Below, in pieces: positions 56,129-64,000 of a stretch of 64,000 bases of DNA (position 1 is the stretch's first letter; the number at the start of each line of letters is the position of its first letter). This DNA comes from Paracoccus aestuariivivens (GTDB taxonomy: Bacteria; Pseudomonadota; Alphaproteobacteria; Rhodobacterales; Rhodobacteraceae), in contig NZ_WMIE01000002.1 of the NCBI RefSeq assembly GCF_009711225.1, positions 310,001-374,000 on the forward strand. The letters run 5' to 3'. Both the position numbers and the translations under genes were made by a program. The notes under the pieces were generated by a model. The model saw only the letters and a program-made list of their open reading frames with translations. It did not search any database and had not been told where the DNA came from.

Positions 56129-57421
56129 ATGAATGACGATGCCGAACACCCGCTGCGCTATGCCTTGGTCAATGAACTCCACGCCCGGCCGTCGCCGCGG
56201 CTCGAGGCGCCTTGCACCGCTGTTTTCCTTGCTATCAAAGAGCCGCGCGACGCTGCCAGCCGCGACCGGTCGCTGGATGTCGCCCATCTGGCCGAGCTAT
56301 GCCGGCGTCACGGCTCGCCCAGTCCCGATCCGCAGGCGGGGCATTACGCCGCCCAGCTAGGACGCCACAAGCTGCGCTGGGAAAGCCATACCGAGTTCGT
56401 GACCTATACGGCTTTCGCCCGCGGCCTTCCTCCGCGGCCTTTCGACCCGTCTGTGGGCGAGGTGTTTCCGCTGGAATGGCAATCGGCCGCTCCGGGAAAG
56501 CGGGTCGCGGCGGTGATCGTCCATGTCGATCTTTTGCCCGATGACCCGCGCGAGATCACGCCGCGGCTTGCCGAATGGTTCGCTGCCGACAGCATCGCGT
56601 CGGTCTGGGTGCTGGACGAATCCGCCGTGGTGGCGGGTGATTTCCGCATAGATTCGGGCGGCTGGATGCGGTTTGCCGTCTTCGTTCGCCCCGGAACCGC
56701 CTCGGGCCGGATCGGCCGCATCGTCCAGCGGCTGCTGGATCTGGAAACCTATCGCGCCATGTCGATGCTGGGTCTGGGCCGCGCGCGCATCCTGAGCGAG
56801 CAGATGAACGGGCTGGAGGTCCAGCTCAGCGATATCCTTCAAAGCATGACCGACGATTCCCGGCCCGCCGACGAGGTACTGCACGACCTGTTGTCGGTCT
56901 CCACGCGGCTCGAGAACGCTGCGACCCAGCACAGCTTCCGCTTTGGCGCGACCGCAGCCTATGAAGCCATCGTGACCGAGCGCGTCGCGGCCTTGCGCGA
57001 GTCGCGGTTCATGGGCGGACAGATGCTGACCGAGTTCATGTCCCGCCGTTATCTGCCTGCCATGCGGACGGTGAAATCGACCGAACGGCGGCTGGCGACA
57101 CTTCTGGATCGGGCCGAACGCGCGGGCGAGTTGCTGCGCACCCGCGTCGATGTCTGGCGCGGTGCCCAGAACCAGGAGATCATGCAGCGCATGGACCGTC
57201 GCGCTGATCTGCAACTGCGCCTGCAGCACACGGTCGAGGGACTGTCGGTTGTGGCGATCAGCTATTATGCGGTCGGGCTGATGGGTTATGCGCTGTATCC
57301 GCTTGCCCATGCGATACATCTGGACAAGGCGGTACTGACTGCGGTGCTGACTCCGGCGGTGGTGCTGGCGGTCTGGTTCGCGATGCGCCGCATCAGGGCG
57401 CGATTGCATGACGATCACTAG
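56129..57421 (+). CDS. DUF3422 family membrane protein
   Basis: A 430-residue protein matching DUF3422: HPLRYALVNELHARPSPRL at the start, ending in two membrane segments (about 365-420) after a long cytosolic helical part with coiled-coil character. Overall this resembles a CorA-like arrangement (long helix, then two C-terminal helices), but no GMN motif is seen. Function is unknown. ATG 56129 fits the family start. An upstream ATG in a very long open frame was not used. Confidence 0.85.
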   Translation: MNDDAEHPLRYALVNELHARPSPRLEAPCTAVFLAIKEPRDAASRDRSLDVAHLAELCRRHGSPSPDPQAGHYAAQLGRHKLRWESHTEFVTYTAFARGLPPRPFDPSVGEVFPLEWQSAAPGKRVAAVIVHVDLLPDDPREITPRLAEWFAADSIASVWVLDESAVVAGDFRIDSGGWMRFAVFVRPGTASGRIGRIVQRLLDLETYRAMSMLGLGRARILSEQMNGLEVQLSDILQSMTDDSRPADEVLHDLLSVSTRLENAATQHSFRFGATAAYEAIVTERVAALRESRFMGGQMLTEFMSRRYLPAMRTVKSTERRLATLLDRAERAGELLRTRVDVWRGAQNQEIMQRMDRRADLQLRLQHTVEGLSVVAISYYAVGLMGYALYPLAHAIHLDKAVLTAVLTPAVVLAVWFAMRRIRARLHDDH

Positions 57422-57488
57422 CGGCATGGCTTTACGCGCCGGTCGCGTCGCGCGATAAGTCCGCCAGAATTCTATCCGGAGCCCTCCC

Positions 57489-57563
57489 TTGAGACTTGCA
57501 CTTTCCCTGTTGGCTGTGCTGGCTTTGTCCGCCTGCAATGTTCCTCTTGTGCCGTTGATCTGA
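57489..57563 (+). CDS. 24-residue lipoprotein overlapping the ArsC-like gene
   Basis: A tiny gene with TTG start at 57489: MRLALSLLAVLALSACNVPL and VPLI. It is a complete lipoprotein signal peptide (lipobox ALSAC) with a mature lipopeptide of only nine residues. GGAG lies 7 bp before the TTG. Its TGA overlaps the next gene's ATG (TGATG), implying translational coupling. Size and layout recall entericidin-type peptides, but there is no sequence match; I recall similar tiny lipoproteins in Paracoccus. It is too short for routine gene callers. Confidence 0.55.
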   Translation: MRLALSLLAVLALSACNVPLVPLI

Positions 57564-57907
57564 TGACCAAATCCTTGACCATGTACGGGTTGAGCCATTG
57601 CTCGACCTGCCAAAAGGCCCAGACCGAGCTTGAAGCCGCCGGTTGGACCGTCTCGTTCCACGATGTCAAAAGCGATCCTCTGCCATTGGACGCGTGGCAG
57701 AAGATGATCCCGGAATTCGGAGAAAAGCTGGTGAACCGCGCCAGCTTGACTTGGCGCGCCATGTCCGAGGACGAACGCGCAGGCACGCCGCTTCAGATGT
57801 TGTCGGCCAAGCCGTCGCTGATGAAACGTCCGGCGATTGTTCAGGGCGATTTGCGCCTGCTTGGCTGGACCGCCAATGTCAAACGTGCGCTGGGGGTGAC
57901 GGCCTAA
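57563..57907 (+). CDS. ArsC/Spx-family thioredoxin-fold protein
   Basis: A 114-residue protein of the ArsC/Spx/YffB fold: TMYGLSHCSTCQKAQTELEAAGW with a CxxC at the start of the first helix, and KRPAIVQGDLRLLGWT near the C terminus, matching the YffB-type (arsenate reductase-like) pattern. A role as arsenate reductase is not shown; no ars genes are nearby. It starts inside the stop of the small lipoprotein gene. It is convergent with the YitT-like gene, 6 bp apart. Confidence 0.85.
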   Translation: MTKSLTMYGLSHCSTCQKAQTELEAAGWTVSFHDVKSDPLPLDAWQKMIPEFGEKLVNRASLTWRAMSEDERAGTPLQMLSAKPSLMKRPAIVQGDLRLLGWTANVKRALGVTA

Positions 57908-57913
57908 GGGCCG

Positions 57914-58519
57914 TCAGCCGACGATATAGCGGTCGCGCCGGTGGTTTAAGGCGATGACAAGGTTCAGGACCAACGCGCCTAGAAACGACAAGGCGACGGT
58001 CCTGACGTCGCGCACCAACAATGCGCAAGCGAACAGGCAGGCGTCAAAAATCAGTTGCGTCCAGCCCGCGCGAAATCCCGTCGCATCCTGGATGTACAGC
58101 CCGACAATGCCGATTCCGCCCAGCGAGGCACCATGCCGGAACAGCGCAAGCAGCGCCGATCCCGTCAGGCAGCCCAGCAGGATCGCGGCGACGGCGGGGT
58201 GGACATGACCGAATTGCAGATGCTGCGGCAGGAACTGGGCCAGCACCGACAGCATCGCAACCGCGACAAAGCTTTTCAGCGTGAATGCCAGCCCGAAGCG
58301 TTTGCAGCCCAGCCAATAGAACGGCAGGTTGACGACAAAAAATACCGGACCGAAACCCCAGCCGGTCGCGTACGAGATCAGGATCGCAAGCCCTGCGGTC
58401 TGGCCCGTGACAAAGCCCATATGGGTCATCAGAACGACACCGACCGATGCGATGAAGCTGCCATAGGCAAGCCCCTGCGCGTCGTCGATCATGCTGTGTT
58501 TGGCGGTAGATTTCGTCAT
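57914..58519 (-). CDS. YitT family membrane protein
   Basis: A 201-residue protein with five to six hydrophobic segments matching YitT/DUF161: GFVTGQTAGLAILISYATGWGFGPVFFVVNLPFY is the typical region, together with GCLTGSALLALFRHGASLGGIGI. Likely an inner-membrane transporter or channel; function unknown. ATG 58519 is an estimate; the ATG nine codons downstream is also possible, and neither has a clear ribosome site. Confidence 0.78.
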   Translation of the reverse strand: MTKSTAKHSMIDDAQGLAYGSFIASVGVVLMTHMGFVTGQTAGLAILISYATGWGFGPVFFVVNLPFYWLGCKRFGLAFTLKSFVAVAMLSVLAQFLPQHLQFGHVHPAVAAILLGCLTGSALLALFRHGASLGGIGIVGLYIQDATGFRAGWTQLIFDACLFACALLVRDVRTVALSFLGALVLNLVIALNHRRDRYIVG

Positions 58520-58703
58520 GGCGCTGCTGTGGCCCGCACCGAGGGAAACCGCAAGATGCCAGACGGGATTTTTTGTCGGCGGATTCGCGGCAAACCATGG
58601 AAATCCTGACCCAATAGATATCTGCGCAGGTCCAGATCGCAAGCTGCTGCGGTCGGGCCTCGTGGTAGATTACGGGGCAGTCCATCCTTCTGGGGATTTG
58701 TCC

Positions 58704-59537
58704 ATGCGCCGCTTTGCACTGCTTTTTGCCGTTGCCTTGTTGCCTGATACCGGTATTGCGGCCCCTAGTCTCGAGCGCGGTGAATATCTAGTGCAGGGGC
58801 CCGCTGGCTGCGGGAACTGTCACACTCCGATCGGGCCGAACGGCTTCGATATGAGTCAGGATCTGGGCGGCAGGCTGGTCGATAAAAATCCGGCCTTCAC
58901 CGCCATCGCGCCGAACATCACCCCCGGCTCGCGGATCGCCGGTTGGAGCGATGCCGATCTGGTCCACGCCATCCGCGAGGGGCTACGTCCCGATGGCACT
59001 CTGATCGGCCCGCCGATGCCTTTTGCGATGTATCGCGGTCTGGGCGACGAGGATCTGGCCTCGATTGTCCTGTATCTGCGCAGCATTCCCGCGGTCGAAC
59101 ACGATCCGGGCAAGTCCGAGTACAATATCCCCTTGCCACCTGCCTATGGCCCTCCGGTCGATAGTGTGACGCCTCCGCCCCGCGGGGTCAGTGTCGAATA
59201 CGGCGCTTATCTCGCCGGTCCGGTCAGCCATTGCATGGAATGCCACACCCCGATGGGACCGCAGGGACCGCTGCTGGACACCCGTCTCGGCGCGGGTGGC
59301 TTCGAGTTCCACGGCCCGTGGAATGTGTCGGTCGCGGCCAACCTGACCAATGGACCGGACGGCTTGGCCGATTATAGCGACGACGAAATCAAGAATATGC
59401 TTCGTGGGCAGCGTCCGGACGGAACCACGATGTTGCCACCGATGCCCTATCCCTATCTGGCGAAAATGACACCCGAGGACATGGACGCCATCGTGCTGTA
59501 CCTGCGCACCCTGCCAGCTTTGCCGGACCACGAGTAA
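58704..59537 (+). CDS. Diheme c-type cytochrome, periplasmic
   Basis: A 277-residue protein with a signal peptide (MRRFALLFAVALLP, cleavage near GIAA) and two heme-binding motifs, CGNCH (after about residue 36) and CMECH (in the second half), so two class I cytochrome c domains. NITPGSRIAGWSDADLVHAIREG and a similar second-half segment recall the cytochrome subunits of PQQ-type or flavin-dependent dehydrogenases. It would carry electrons in the periplasm, with Met ligands (MPFAMYR, MPYPYLAKM) visible. No dehydrogenase gene is next to it. Confidence 0.9.
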   Translation: MRRFALLFAVALLPDTGIAAPSLERGEYLVQGPAGCGNCHTPIGPNGFDMSQDLGGRLVDKNPAFTAIAPNITPGSRIAGWSDADLVHAIREGLRPDGTLIGPPMPFAMYRGLGDEDLASIVLYLRSIPAVEHDPGKSEYNIPLPPAYGPPVDSVTPPPRGVSVEYGAYLAGPVSHCMECHTPMGPQGPLLDTRLGAGGFEFHGPWNVSVAANLTNGPDGLADYSDDEIKNMLRGQRPDGTTMLPPMPYPYLAKMTPEDMDAIVLYLRTLPALPDHE

Positions 59538-59551
59538 CCCGTCCGGCCTTA

Positions 59552-59585
59552 CGGAAAAGCGGGGGGCTATCCCTCCGCTTTTCCG
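59552..59585. terminator. Bidirectional terminator between cytochrome and binding-protein genes
   Basis: CGGAAAAGCGG and CCGCTTTTCCG form an 11-bp stem with a 12-base loop that can pair further (GGGG/CCCT). It lies 14 bp from the cytochrome stop and 15 bp from the stop of the convergent binding-protein gene. Confidence 0.8.
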
Positions 59586-59600
59586 GTCCTTCAACGGGAC

Positions 59601-60587
59601 TTATTGCAACGCCTTGTCGGTGATCGCGCTGCTCCATGCGCCCTCGGGGGCCTTCGAGATCACCGGATCCGATCCGCCCGACAGCAGCGTGTCCACCGTG
59701 CGCTTGTAATCCGCCTCATCCAGCGCGCCGTTCGATCCGGCGGTCAGCTTCGCGATCTCTCCGGCCATGCGGGCCTGATGCTCGATGGTCTGGGCGCCGG
59801 TCTCGTCGTTTTCTAGGACAATCTCGGCGGCTTCCTCGGGATGTTCCTCGGCGTATTTCCAGCCCTTCATGCTGGCGCGAACGAAGCGGACCAGCTTGTC
59901 CTCCATCGCGGGATCGTTCAGCTTTTCTTCCAGAACGTAAAGCCCGTCCTCCAGCGTGGCGACGCCTTGGTCATCGTATTTGAAGGTCACCAGATCCTCG
60001 GGTTTGATCCCCGCATCGATCACCTGCCAATATTCGTTATAGGTCATGGTGCTGATGCAGGCGGCCTGTTTTTGCAGGATCGGATCGACGTTGAAGCCCT
60101 GCTTCAGGACCGTAACGCCTTCGGGGCTGCCATCGGTTTTCAGGCCCAGATGGTTCATCCAGCTCAGGAACGGATATTCGTTGCCCGAGAACCAGACGCC
60201 CAAGGTCTTGCCCTTGAAATCGGTCTTGGGATCGGCGACGCCGCTTTCCTTCAGGCAGGTCAGCATCATCCCCGACTTTTTGAAGGGCTGGGCGATATTG
60301 ACGATGGGCAGGCCCTTTTCGCGGGCGGCAAGGGCGGCGGGCATCCATTCGACGGTGACATCCGCACCGCCTCCGGCCAGAACCTGCACCGGAGCGATAT
60401 CCGGCCCGCCCGGCTTGATGGTGACGTTCAGGCCCTCTTCCTCGTAGAAGCCCTTGTCCTTGGCGACGTAATAGCCGCCGAACTGGGCCTGCGTCACCCA
60501 TTTCAATTGCAGCGTCAGATCATCCGCAGCCGAGGCAGCACCCGCCATCAGCGACACGAGACCCGCCGAGATCAGGAATTTCTTCAT
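59601..60587 (-). CDS. ABC transporter substrate-binding protein (ThiY/NMT1 type)
   Basis: A 328-residue periplasmic binding protein of the NMT1/THI5-like group. Signal peptide MKKFLISAGLVSLMAGAASA, then LTLQLKWVTQAQFGGYYVAKDKGFYEEEGL, the family opening. Relatives bind thiamine precursors, riboflavin, taurine or pyrimidines. The gene ends the dihydropyrimidinase operon, so a pyrimidine or hydantoin ligand is inferred. GGAGAGAG precedes ATG 60587. Gap of 33 bp from the permease gene. Confidence 0.9.
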   Translation of the reverse strand: MKKFLISAGLVSLMAGAASAADDLTLQLKWVTQAQFGGYYVAKDKGFYEEEGLNVTIKPGGPDIAPVQVLAGGGADVTVEWMPAALAAREKGLPIVNIAQPFKKSGMMLTCLKESGVADPKTDFKGKTLGVWFSGNEYPFLSWMNHLGLKTDGSPEGVTVLKQGFNVDPILQKQAACISTMTYNEYWQVIDAGIKPEDLVTFKYDDQGVATLEDGLYVLEEKLNDPAMEDKLVRFVRASMKGWKYAEEHPEEAAEIVLENDETGAQTIEHQARMAGEIAKLTAGSNGALDEADYKRTVDTLLSGGSDPVISKAPEGAWSSAITDKALQ

Positions 60588-60620
60588 CACTCTCTCCACT
60601 GTTGGGGGCATTGGCCCCGG

Positions 60621-61457
60621 TTATTGGCGCTGCGAAGGGTGCCAGAAGGTCACCTTTTTCTCGACCAGCGCGACAACTCCATAGAATGCTGTTCCGGCAA
60701 TGGCTGCGACAAGGATCTCGGCCCAGACCAGCGGCATGTTCAACTGGCCGACAGCGGTCGAGATGCGAAAGCCCATGCCACGGGTCGGACTGCCAAAGAA
60801 CTCGGCCACAATGGCCCCGATCAGCGCCAGAGTCGTGGTGATCTTGAGCCCGTTGAACAGGAAGGGCATCGCGGCGGGCAGGCGCAGTTTCACCAGCGCC
60901 TGAGCGTAGCTCGCCCCCCAAGTCGCGATCTGGTCACGCGCCAGAGCGTCGGTCGCCTTCAGCCCCGCGACCATGTTCACAAGGATCGGAAAGAAGACCA
61001 TGACCACGACGACGGCGGCCTTGGACTGCCAGTCAAAGCCGAACCACATCACAAAGATCGGCGCGATGCCGACAATCGGCAGGGCTGCGACGAAATTCCC
61101 GATAGGCAGCAAGCCGCGCTGCAAAAAGGGCGAGCGGTCGATAGCGATAGCAGTGGCCACTGCGGCGGCTGCGCCGATCAGCCAGCCCGATAGCGCGCCT
61201 TTCAGGATGGTCTGGGTGAAATCCCCCCAAAGCAGCGGCAGGTTGCCGGTGAACGCAGCCCAGATCTGGCTGGGGGCGGGCAGGATCACCGAAGGGATAG
61301 CGAAGTTGCGACAGGCCATCTCCCACAGGATCAGGATGGTCGCGCCAAAGATCAGCGGGACCAGCATCGCGGGGATCGGGCCGCGATGCCGCGCGATCCA
61401 TGTGTTCAGGCCAAGCGCGCCCAGCCAGACCGCGATCAGGGGCAGGGCGGCACTCAT
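60621..61457 (-). CDS. ABC transporter permease (SsuC/ThiX-like)
   Basis: A 278-residue inner-membrane permease with about six hydrophobic segments and the docking loop ATWGASYAQALVKLRLPAAMPFLFNGLKI. ATG 61457 overlaps the stop of the preceding permease (ATGA). Together with the next permease it forms a heterodimeric channel. The usual length for this family is 250-280. Confidence 0.9.
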   Translation of the reverse strand: MSAALPLIAVWLGALGLNTWIARHRGPIPAMLVPLIFGATILILWEMACRNFAIPSVILPAPSQIWAAFTGNLPLLWGDFTQTILKGALSGWLIGAAAAVATAIAIDRSPFLQRGLLPIGNFVAALPIVGIAPIFVMWFGFDWQSKAAVVVVMVFFPILVNMVAGLKATDALARDQIATWGASYAQALVKLRLPAAMPFLFNGLKITTTLALIGAIVAEFFGSPTRGMGFRISTAVGQLNMPLVWAEILVAAIAGTAFYGVVALVEKKVTFWHPSQRQ

Positions 61458-62317
61458 CGCGCCAGCCCCATTCTCCTCAAGGTGACACGCTCGATCCCGC
61501 TGACCACAGCGACCAGCGCGGCGGCCAAGGCGGCAGCAGCGAAAAGCGCGGCCCAGATCTGGATCGTCTGGCCGTAATAGCTGCCTGAGAGCAGCCTTGC
61601 CCCCAATCCCGCCGTCGCACCGGCGGGCAATTCGCCGACGATAGTGCCGACCAGCGCCGCAGCAATCGCGACCTTGAGGCTGGCGAACAGGTAGGGCATG
61701 GCCGAGGGCAACCGCAGCCGCCAAAAGGCCTGCGTGCCCGAGGCGTTCCAGCTATGCATCAGGTCCATCTGCATCCGGTCGGGGGTGCGTAGCCCCTTCA
61801 CCATGCCGACCAGCACCGGAAAGAACGATAGCCACGCCGCGATCATCGCCTTGGGCACCAATCCCGTGACCCCCATGCTGGCAAAGACCACAATGACCAT
61901 GGGTGCGATGGCAAGGATCGGCACGGTCTGGCTGGCGATAGCCCATGGCATTACCGACAGGTCCATGACGCGGCTATGCACGATCCCGACAGCCAGCAGA
62001 ATGCCCGCAAGGCTGCCAATCGCAAACCCCGCCAGCGTCGCCGACAGGGTAATGCCCGCATGCCAGACAAGGCTGCGCTTCGAGGTGATCTTCTGCCCCG
62101 CGACCCCGTCCCAGACGCCCTTGGCAACCTGATGCGGCGCGGGCAGGACCGGACGTTCCTGCATCATGGTGGCATGGACCAATGCGGGCAGGGTCAGGCT
62201 ATCTCCCGCCCGCGACGCCTGATCGCGCGCCCAAGGCGCGTTCAGCGCCACCGCCCCGACATACCAGACCAGCAGCAGCGCCGTCAGGACCGTCAGCACC
62301 GGCACGACACGGTTCAT
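61454..62317 (-). CDS. ABC transporter permease (SsuC/ThiX-like), second copy
   Basis: A 287-residue permease, paralogue of the next one. An N-terminal membrane segment is followed by a loop of about 70 residues outside the usual core, then about five more segments. Docking loop NASGTQAFWRLRLPSAMPYLFASLKVAI. It lies 75 bp after the ATPase stop, the only sizeable gap in the operon, and this gap holds three 11-bp repeats. Confidence 0.9.
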   Translation of the reverse strand: MNRVVPVLTVLTALLLVWYVGAVALNAPWARDQASRAGDSLTLPALVHATMMQERPVLPAPHQVAKGVWDGVAGQKITSKRSLVWHAGITLSATLAGFAIGSLAGILLAVGIVHSRVMDLSVMPWAIASQTVPILAIAPMVIVVFASMGVTGLVPKAMIAAWLSFFPVLVGMVKGLRTPDRMQMDLMHSWNASGTQAFWRLRLPSAMPYLFASLKVAIAAALVGTIVGELPAGATAGLGARLLSGSYYGQTIQIWAALFAAAALAAALVAVVSGIERVTLRRMGLAR

Positions 62318-62333
62318 GCGTGCCCCCCGAAGA

Positions 62334-62366
62334 ACGGTGCACGAACGGTGTACAGGCGGTGTACGC
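62334..62366. repeat. Three tandem 11-bp repeats inside the operon
   Basis: ACGGTGCACGA, ACGGTGTACAG and GCGGTGTACGC start at 62334, 62345 and 62356, exactly 11 bp apart (one helical turn). They lie in the 75-bp gap between ATPase and first permease gene, so they could be operator sites for an internal promoter, or a small tandem duplication. Confidence 0.45.
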
Positions 62367-62392
62367 CCGGAGGACGGGCTGTGCAGGCGGAC

Positions 62393-63166
62393 TCAGTCAT
62401 AGCTGTGCCCCTCGCGTAGCCCCTCGCGGACCTCCTGCGCGATGCGGATGAATTCGGGCGTGTCGCGGATCTCCAAGGGCCGTTCGTGCGGCAGAGTGCT
62501 GTCGATGATGCGCGTGATGCGGCCGGGGCGCGGCGACATGACGACGATCTTGGTCGAGAGATACACCGCCTCTGGGATCGAATGGGTGACGAAACTGATG
62601 GTCTTGCCGGTCTTGGCCCACAGCTCCAGTAGGGCGGCATTCAGGCGGTCGCGCACGATCTCGTCCAGCGCGCCGAAGGGTTCGTCCATCAGCAGGATAT
62701 CGGCGTCGAAGGCCAGCGCACGAGCGATACTGGCGCGTTGTTGCATCCCGCCGGAAAGTTGCCAAGGGAACTTGCCGCCAAAGCCGGACAGTTCGACGAG
62801 ATCCAGCACGCGGGCGATGCGATCCGTGCGATCCGTCTTTGAAAAGCCCATGATTTCAAGCGGCAGAGAGATATTCCCTGAAATCGTCCGCCACGGGTAA
62901 AGCCCCGGAGCCTGAAACACATAACCGTACGCCCGCGCCCGCCGCGCCGCATCCGCGTCAAGACTATTGACGCGGATGCGGCCCTCGGTCGGGGTTTCCA
63001 GCGCGGCAATGGTGCGCAGGAAGGTGGTTTTGCCGCAGCCGGATGGGCCGATGAAGCTGACGAATTCGCCCTTGCCGATGGTCAGGTCCACGTCCTTCAG
63101 GGCATGGACCGGGCCGTCGGCGGTCTGGAAAGTCAGGCTGACGCCCTGCGCCTCGATGACCGACAA
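62393..63166 (-). CDS. ABC transporter ATP-binding protein (SsuB/ThiZ-like)
   Basis: A 257-residue ATPase with Walker A GPSGCGKTT, signature LSGGMQQRASIARAL, Walker B ILLMDEPFGALD and H-loop FVTHSIPEA. Subfamily pattern fits the nitrate/sulfonate/thiamine class. It starts one base after the stop of dihydropyrimidinase, so it is coupled to that gene. Powers the two permeases further down. Confidence 0.93.
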   Translation of the reverse strand: MSVIEAQGVSLTFQTADGPVHALKDVDLTIGKGEFVSFIGPSGCGKTTFLRTIAALETPTEGRIRVNSLDADAARRARAYGYVFQAPGLYPWRTISGNISLPLEIMGFSKTDRTDRIARVLDLVELSGFGGKFPWQLSGGMQQRASIARALAFDADILLMDEPFGALDEIVRDRLNAALLELWAKTGKTISFVTHSIPEAVYLSTKIVVMSPRPGRITRIIDSTLPHERPLEIRDTPEFIRIAQEVREGLREGHSYD

Positions 63167-63167
63167 C

Positions 63168-64000
63168 TCAGACCCCGCTGGCCGGAATGCCGGAGCGCTC
63201 GACCGGGCGGGGCGCGGTCAGTTCCTTCCAAGCTGATAGCGCGCGGTTGACGGCGGGCCGTGCCTCGCGGGCGACGAATTCGCCATGGCCTTCGTGGCTG
63301 TCGACCTTGCCTTCGGTCACGGCGACGACACCACGTGTCAGGGTGAAACGCGGCAGGCCCTTGACCTTGATCCCCTCGAAGACATTGTAATCGATGGCAG
63401 ATTGCTGCGTCCCGGCGCTGATGGTCTTTTCCGCCTCGGGGTCCCATACGACCAGATCGGCATCCGAGCCGATCAGAACCGCGCCTTTCTTCGGATACAT
63501 GTTCAGGATCTTGGCGATGTTGGTCGAGGTGACGGCCACGAACTCGTTCGGCGTCAGCCGCCCGGTCCCAACGCCCTTCGTCCACAACACCGGCATTCGA
63601 TCCTCAAGGCCGCCCGTCCCGTTCGGGATCTTGGTGAAATCACCGACCCCATAGCGCTTCTGCTGGGTGGTAAAGGCGCAATGATCGGTGGCAACGCAGG
63701 ACAGGCTGCCCGATTGCAACCCGGCCCACAGGCTGTCCTGATGCAGCTTGTTGCGGAACGGAGGCGACATCACACGCCGCGCCGCATGGTCCCAATCCGC
63801 GTTGAAATACTCGCTTTCGTCCAGCACCAGATGCTGGATCAGCGGTTCACCCCAGACTCGCTTGCCCTGTTGCCGCGCGCGGCGGATCGCCTCATGTGCG
63901 TCCTCGCAAGATGTATGCACGACGTAAAGCGGCACGCCCGCCATGTCGGCGATCATGATGGCGCGGTTTGTGGCCTCGCCCTCGACCTGAGGGGGGCGGG
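63168..64000 (-). CDS. hydA: Dihydropyrimidinase/D-hydantoinase, 5' truncated by window
   Basis: The C-terminal 277 residues of a cyclic amidohydrolase; the N terminus lies beyond the window end. The fragment reads in frame to base 64000 and includes VEGEATNRAIMIAD, VVHTSCEDAHEAIRRARQQG (metal-site His), WGEPLIQHL and SCVATDHCAFT (catalytic Asp-His). It hydrolyses dihydrouracil, dihydrothymine or hydantoins, the second step of reductive pyrimidine breakdown. It leads the ABC importer operon. The HTSC, rather than HVSC, is a minor variation. Allantoinase is less likely given the TDHCAF motif. Confidence 0.92.
   Translation of the reverse strand, partial: RPPQVEGEATNRAIMIADMAGVPLYVVHTSCEDAHEAIRRARQQGKRVWGEPLIQHLVLDESEYFNADWDHAARRVMSPPFRNKLHQDSLWAGLQSGSLSCVATDHCAFTTQQKRYGVGDFTKIPNGTGGLEDRMPVLWTKGVGTGRLTPNEFVAVTSTNIAKILNMYPKKGAVLIGSDADLVVWDPEAEKTISAGTQQSAIDYNVFEGIKVKGLPRFTLTRGVVAVTEGKVDSHEGHGEFVAREARPAVNRALSAWKELTAPRPVERSGIPASGV

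Overview
The window is a chromosomal stretch of an alphaproteobacterium of the order Rhodobacterales, most likely Paracoccus or a close relative. The sequence is G+C-rich throughout and tightly packed, with many 4-bp ATGA overlaps between genes. Lineage evidence: adjacent sciP and ctrA cell-cycle genes, a direct-repeat LexA box of the alphaproteobacterial GTTC-N7-GTTC type, TrmFO, an alphaproteobacterial RpoD, a PleD-like protein divergent from a DUF3572 gene, and an omega-transaminase that, from memory, looks nearly identical to the Paracoccus denitrificans enzyme. I saw no rRNA, tRNA, insertion sequence, prophage or CRISPR array. No stretch longer than about 210 bases lacks a gene. This is mostly conserved core chromosome.

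Layout. 0-9 kb: 3' end of a crotonase gene, NUDIX hydrolase, DUF983 protein, PleD-like diguanylate cyclase, omega-transaminase, DUF2380 protein, TfoX-C protein, miaB, then rplU-rpmA and a GNAT enzyme closed by a strong terminator. 9-17 kb: lipoprotein, sufE, mnmA, the sciP-ctrA pair with a CtrA box between them, ligA and recG. Just after recG lies a 35-residue single-pass membrane protein behind a perfect LexA box, the most interesting item in the window. 17-24 kb: an IscU-like protein lacking one ligand cysteine, hisI, gluQRS-trmFO, rplY, a membrane acyltransferase, and a lipoprotein-lldD operon divergent from a TetR regulator. 24-31 kb: dnaG-rpoD, with a dense GANTC cluster in front of rpoD, a BLUF blue-light sensor gene starting one base after the rpoD stop, rmuC and yjbQ. 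31-34 kb: a polyamine-type ABC permease/ATPase operon with no binding protein. 34-45 kb: cysS-cimA-squalene-synthase-like operon, eno, an EEP-family hydrolase, selO, an SMR transporter, and obgE-proB. 45-59.6 kb: acyltransferase, pepN, an alanine-rich membrane protein, glcB, pntAB, an L,D-transpeptidase, DUF3422 protein, a 24-residue lipoprotein coupled to an ArsC-like gene, a YitT membrane protein and a diheme cytochrome c. 59.6-64 kb: a minus-strand operon of dihydropyrimidinase (5' end beyond the window) and an ABC importer of the ThiY/SsuA class.

How the genes fit together. tRNA maturation is well represented (miaB, mnmA, gluQRS, trmFO, cysS), as are DNA replication and repair (ligA, recG, dnaG, rmuC), cell-cycle and c-di-GMP control (sciP, ctrA, pleD-like), the glyoxylate bypass and redox balance (glcB, lldD, pntAB), and isoleucine precursor synthesis by the citramalate route (cimA). 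The last operon probably imports and hydrolyses a pyrimidine or hydantoin. rplU-rpmA and obgE-proB, usually contiguous, are about 34 kb apart here, which suggests a past rearrangement.
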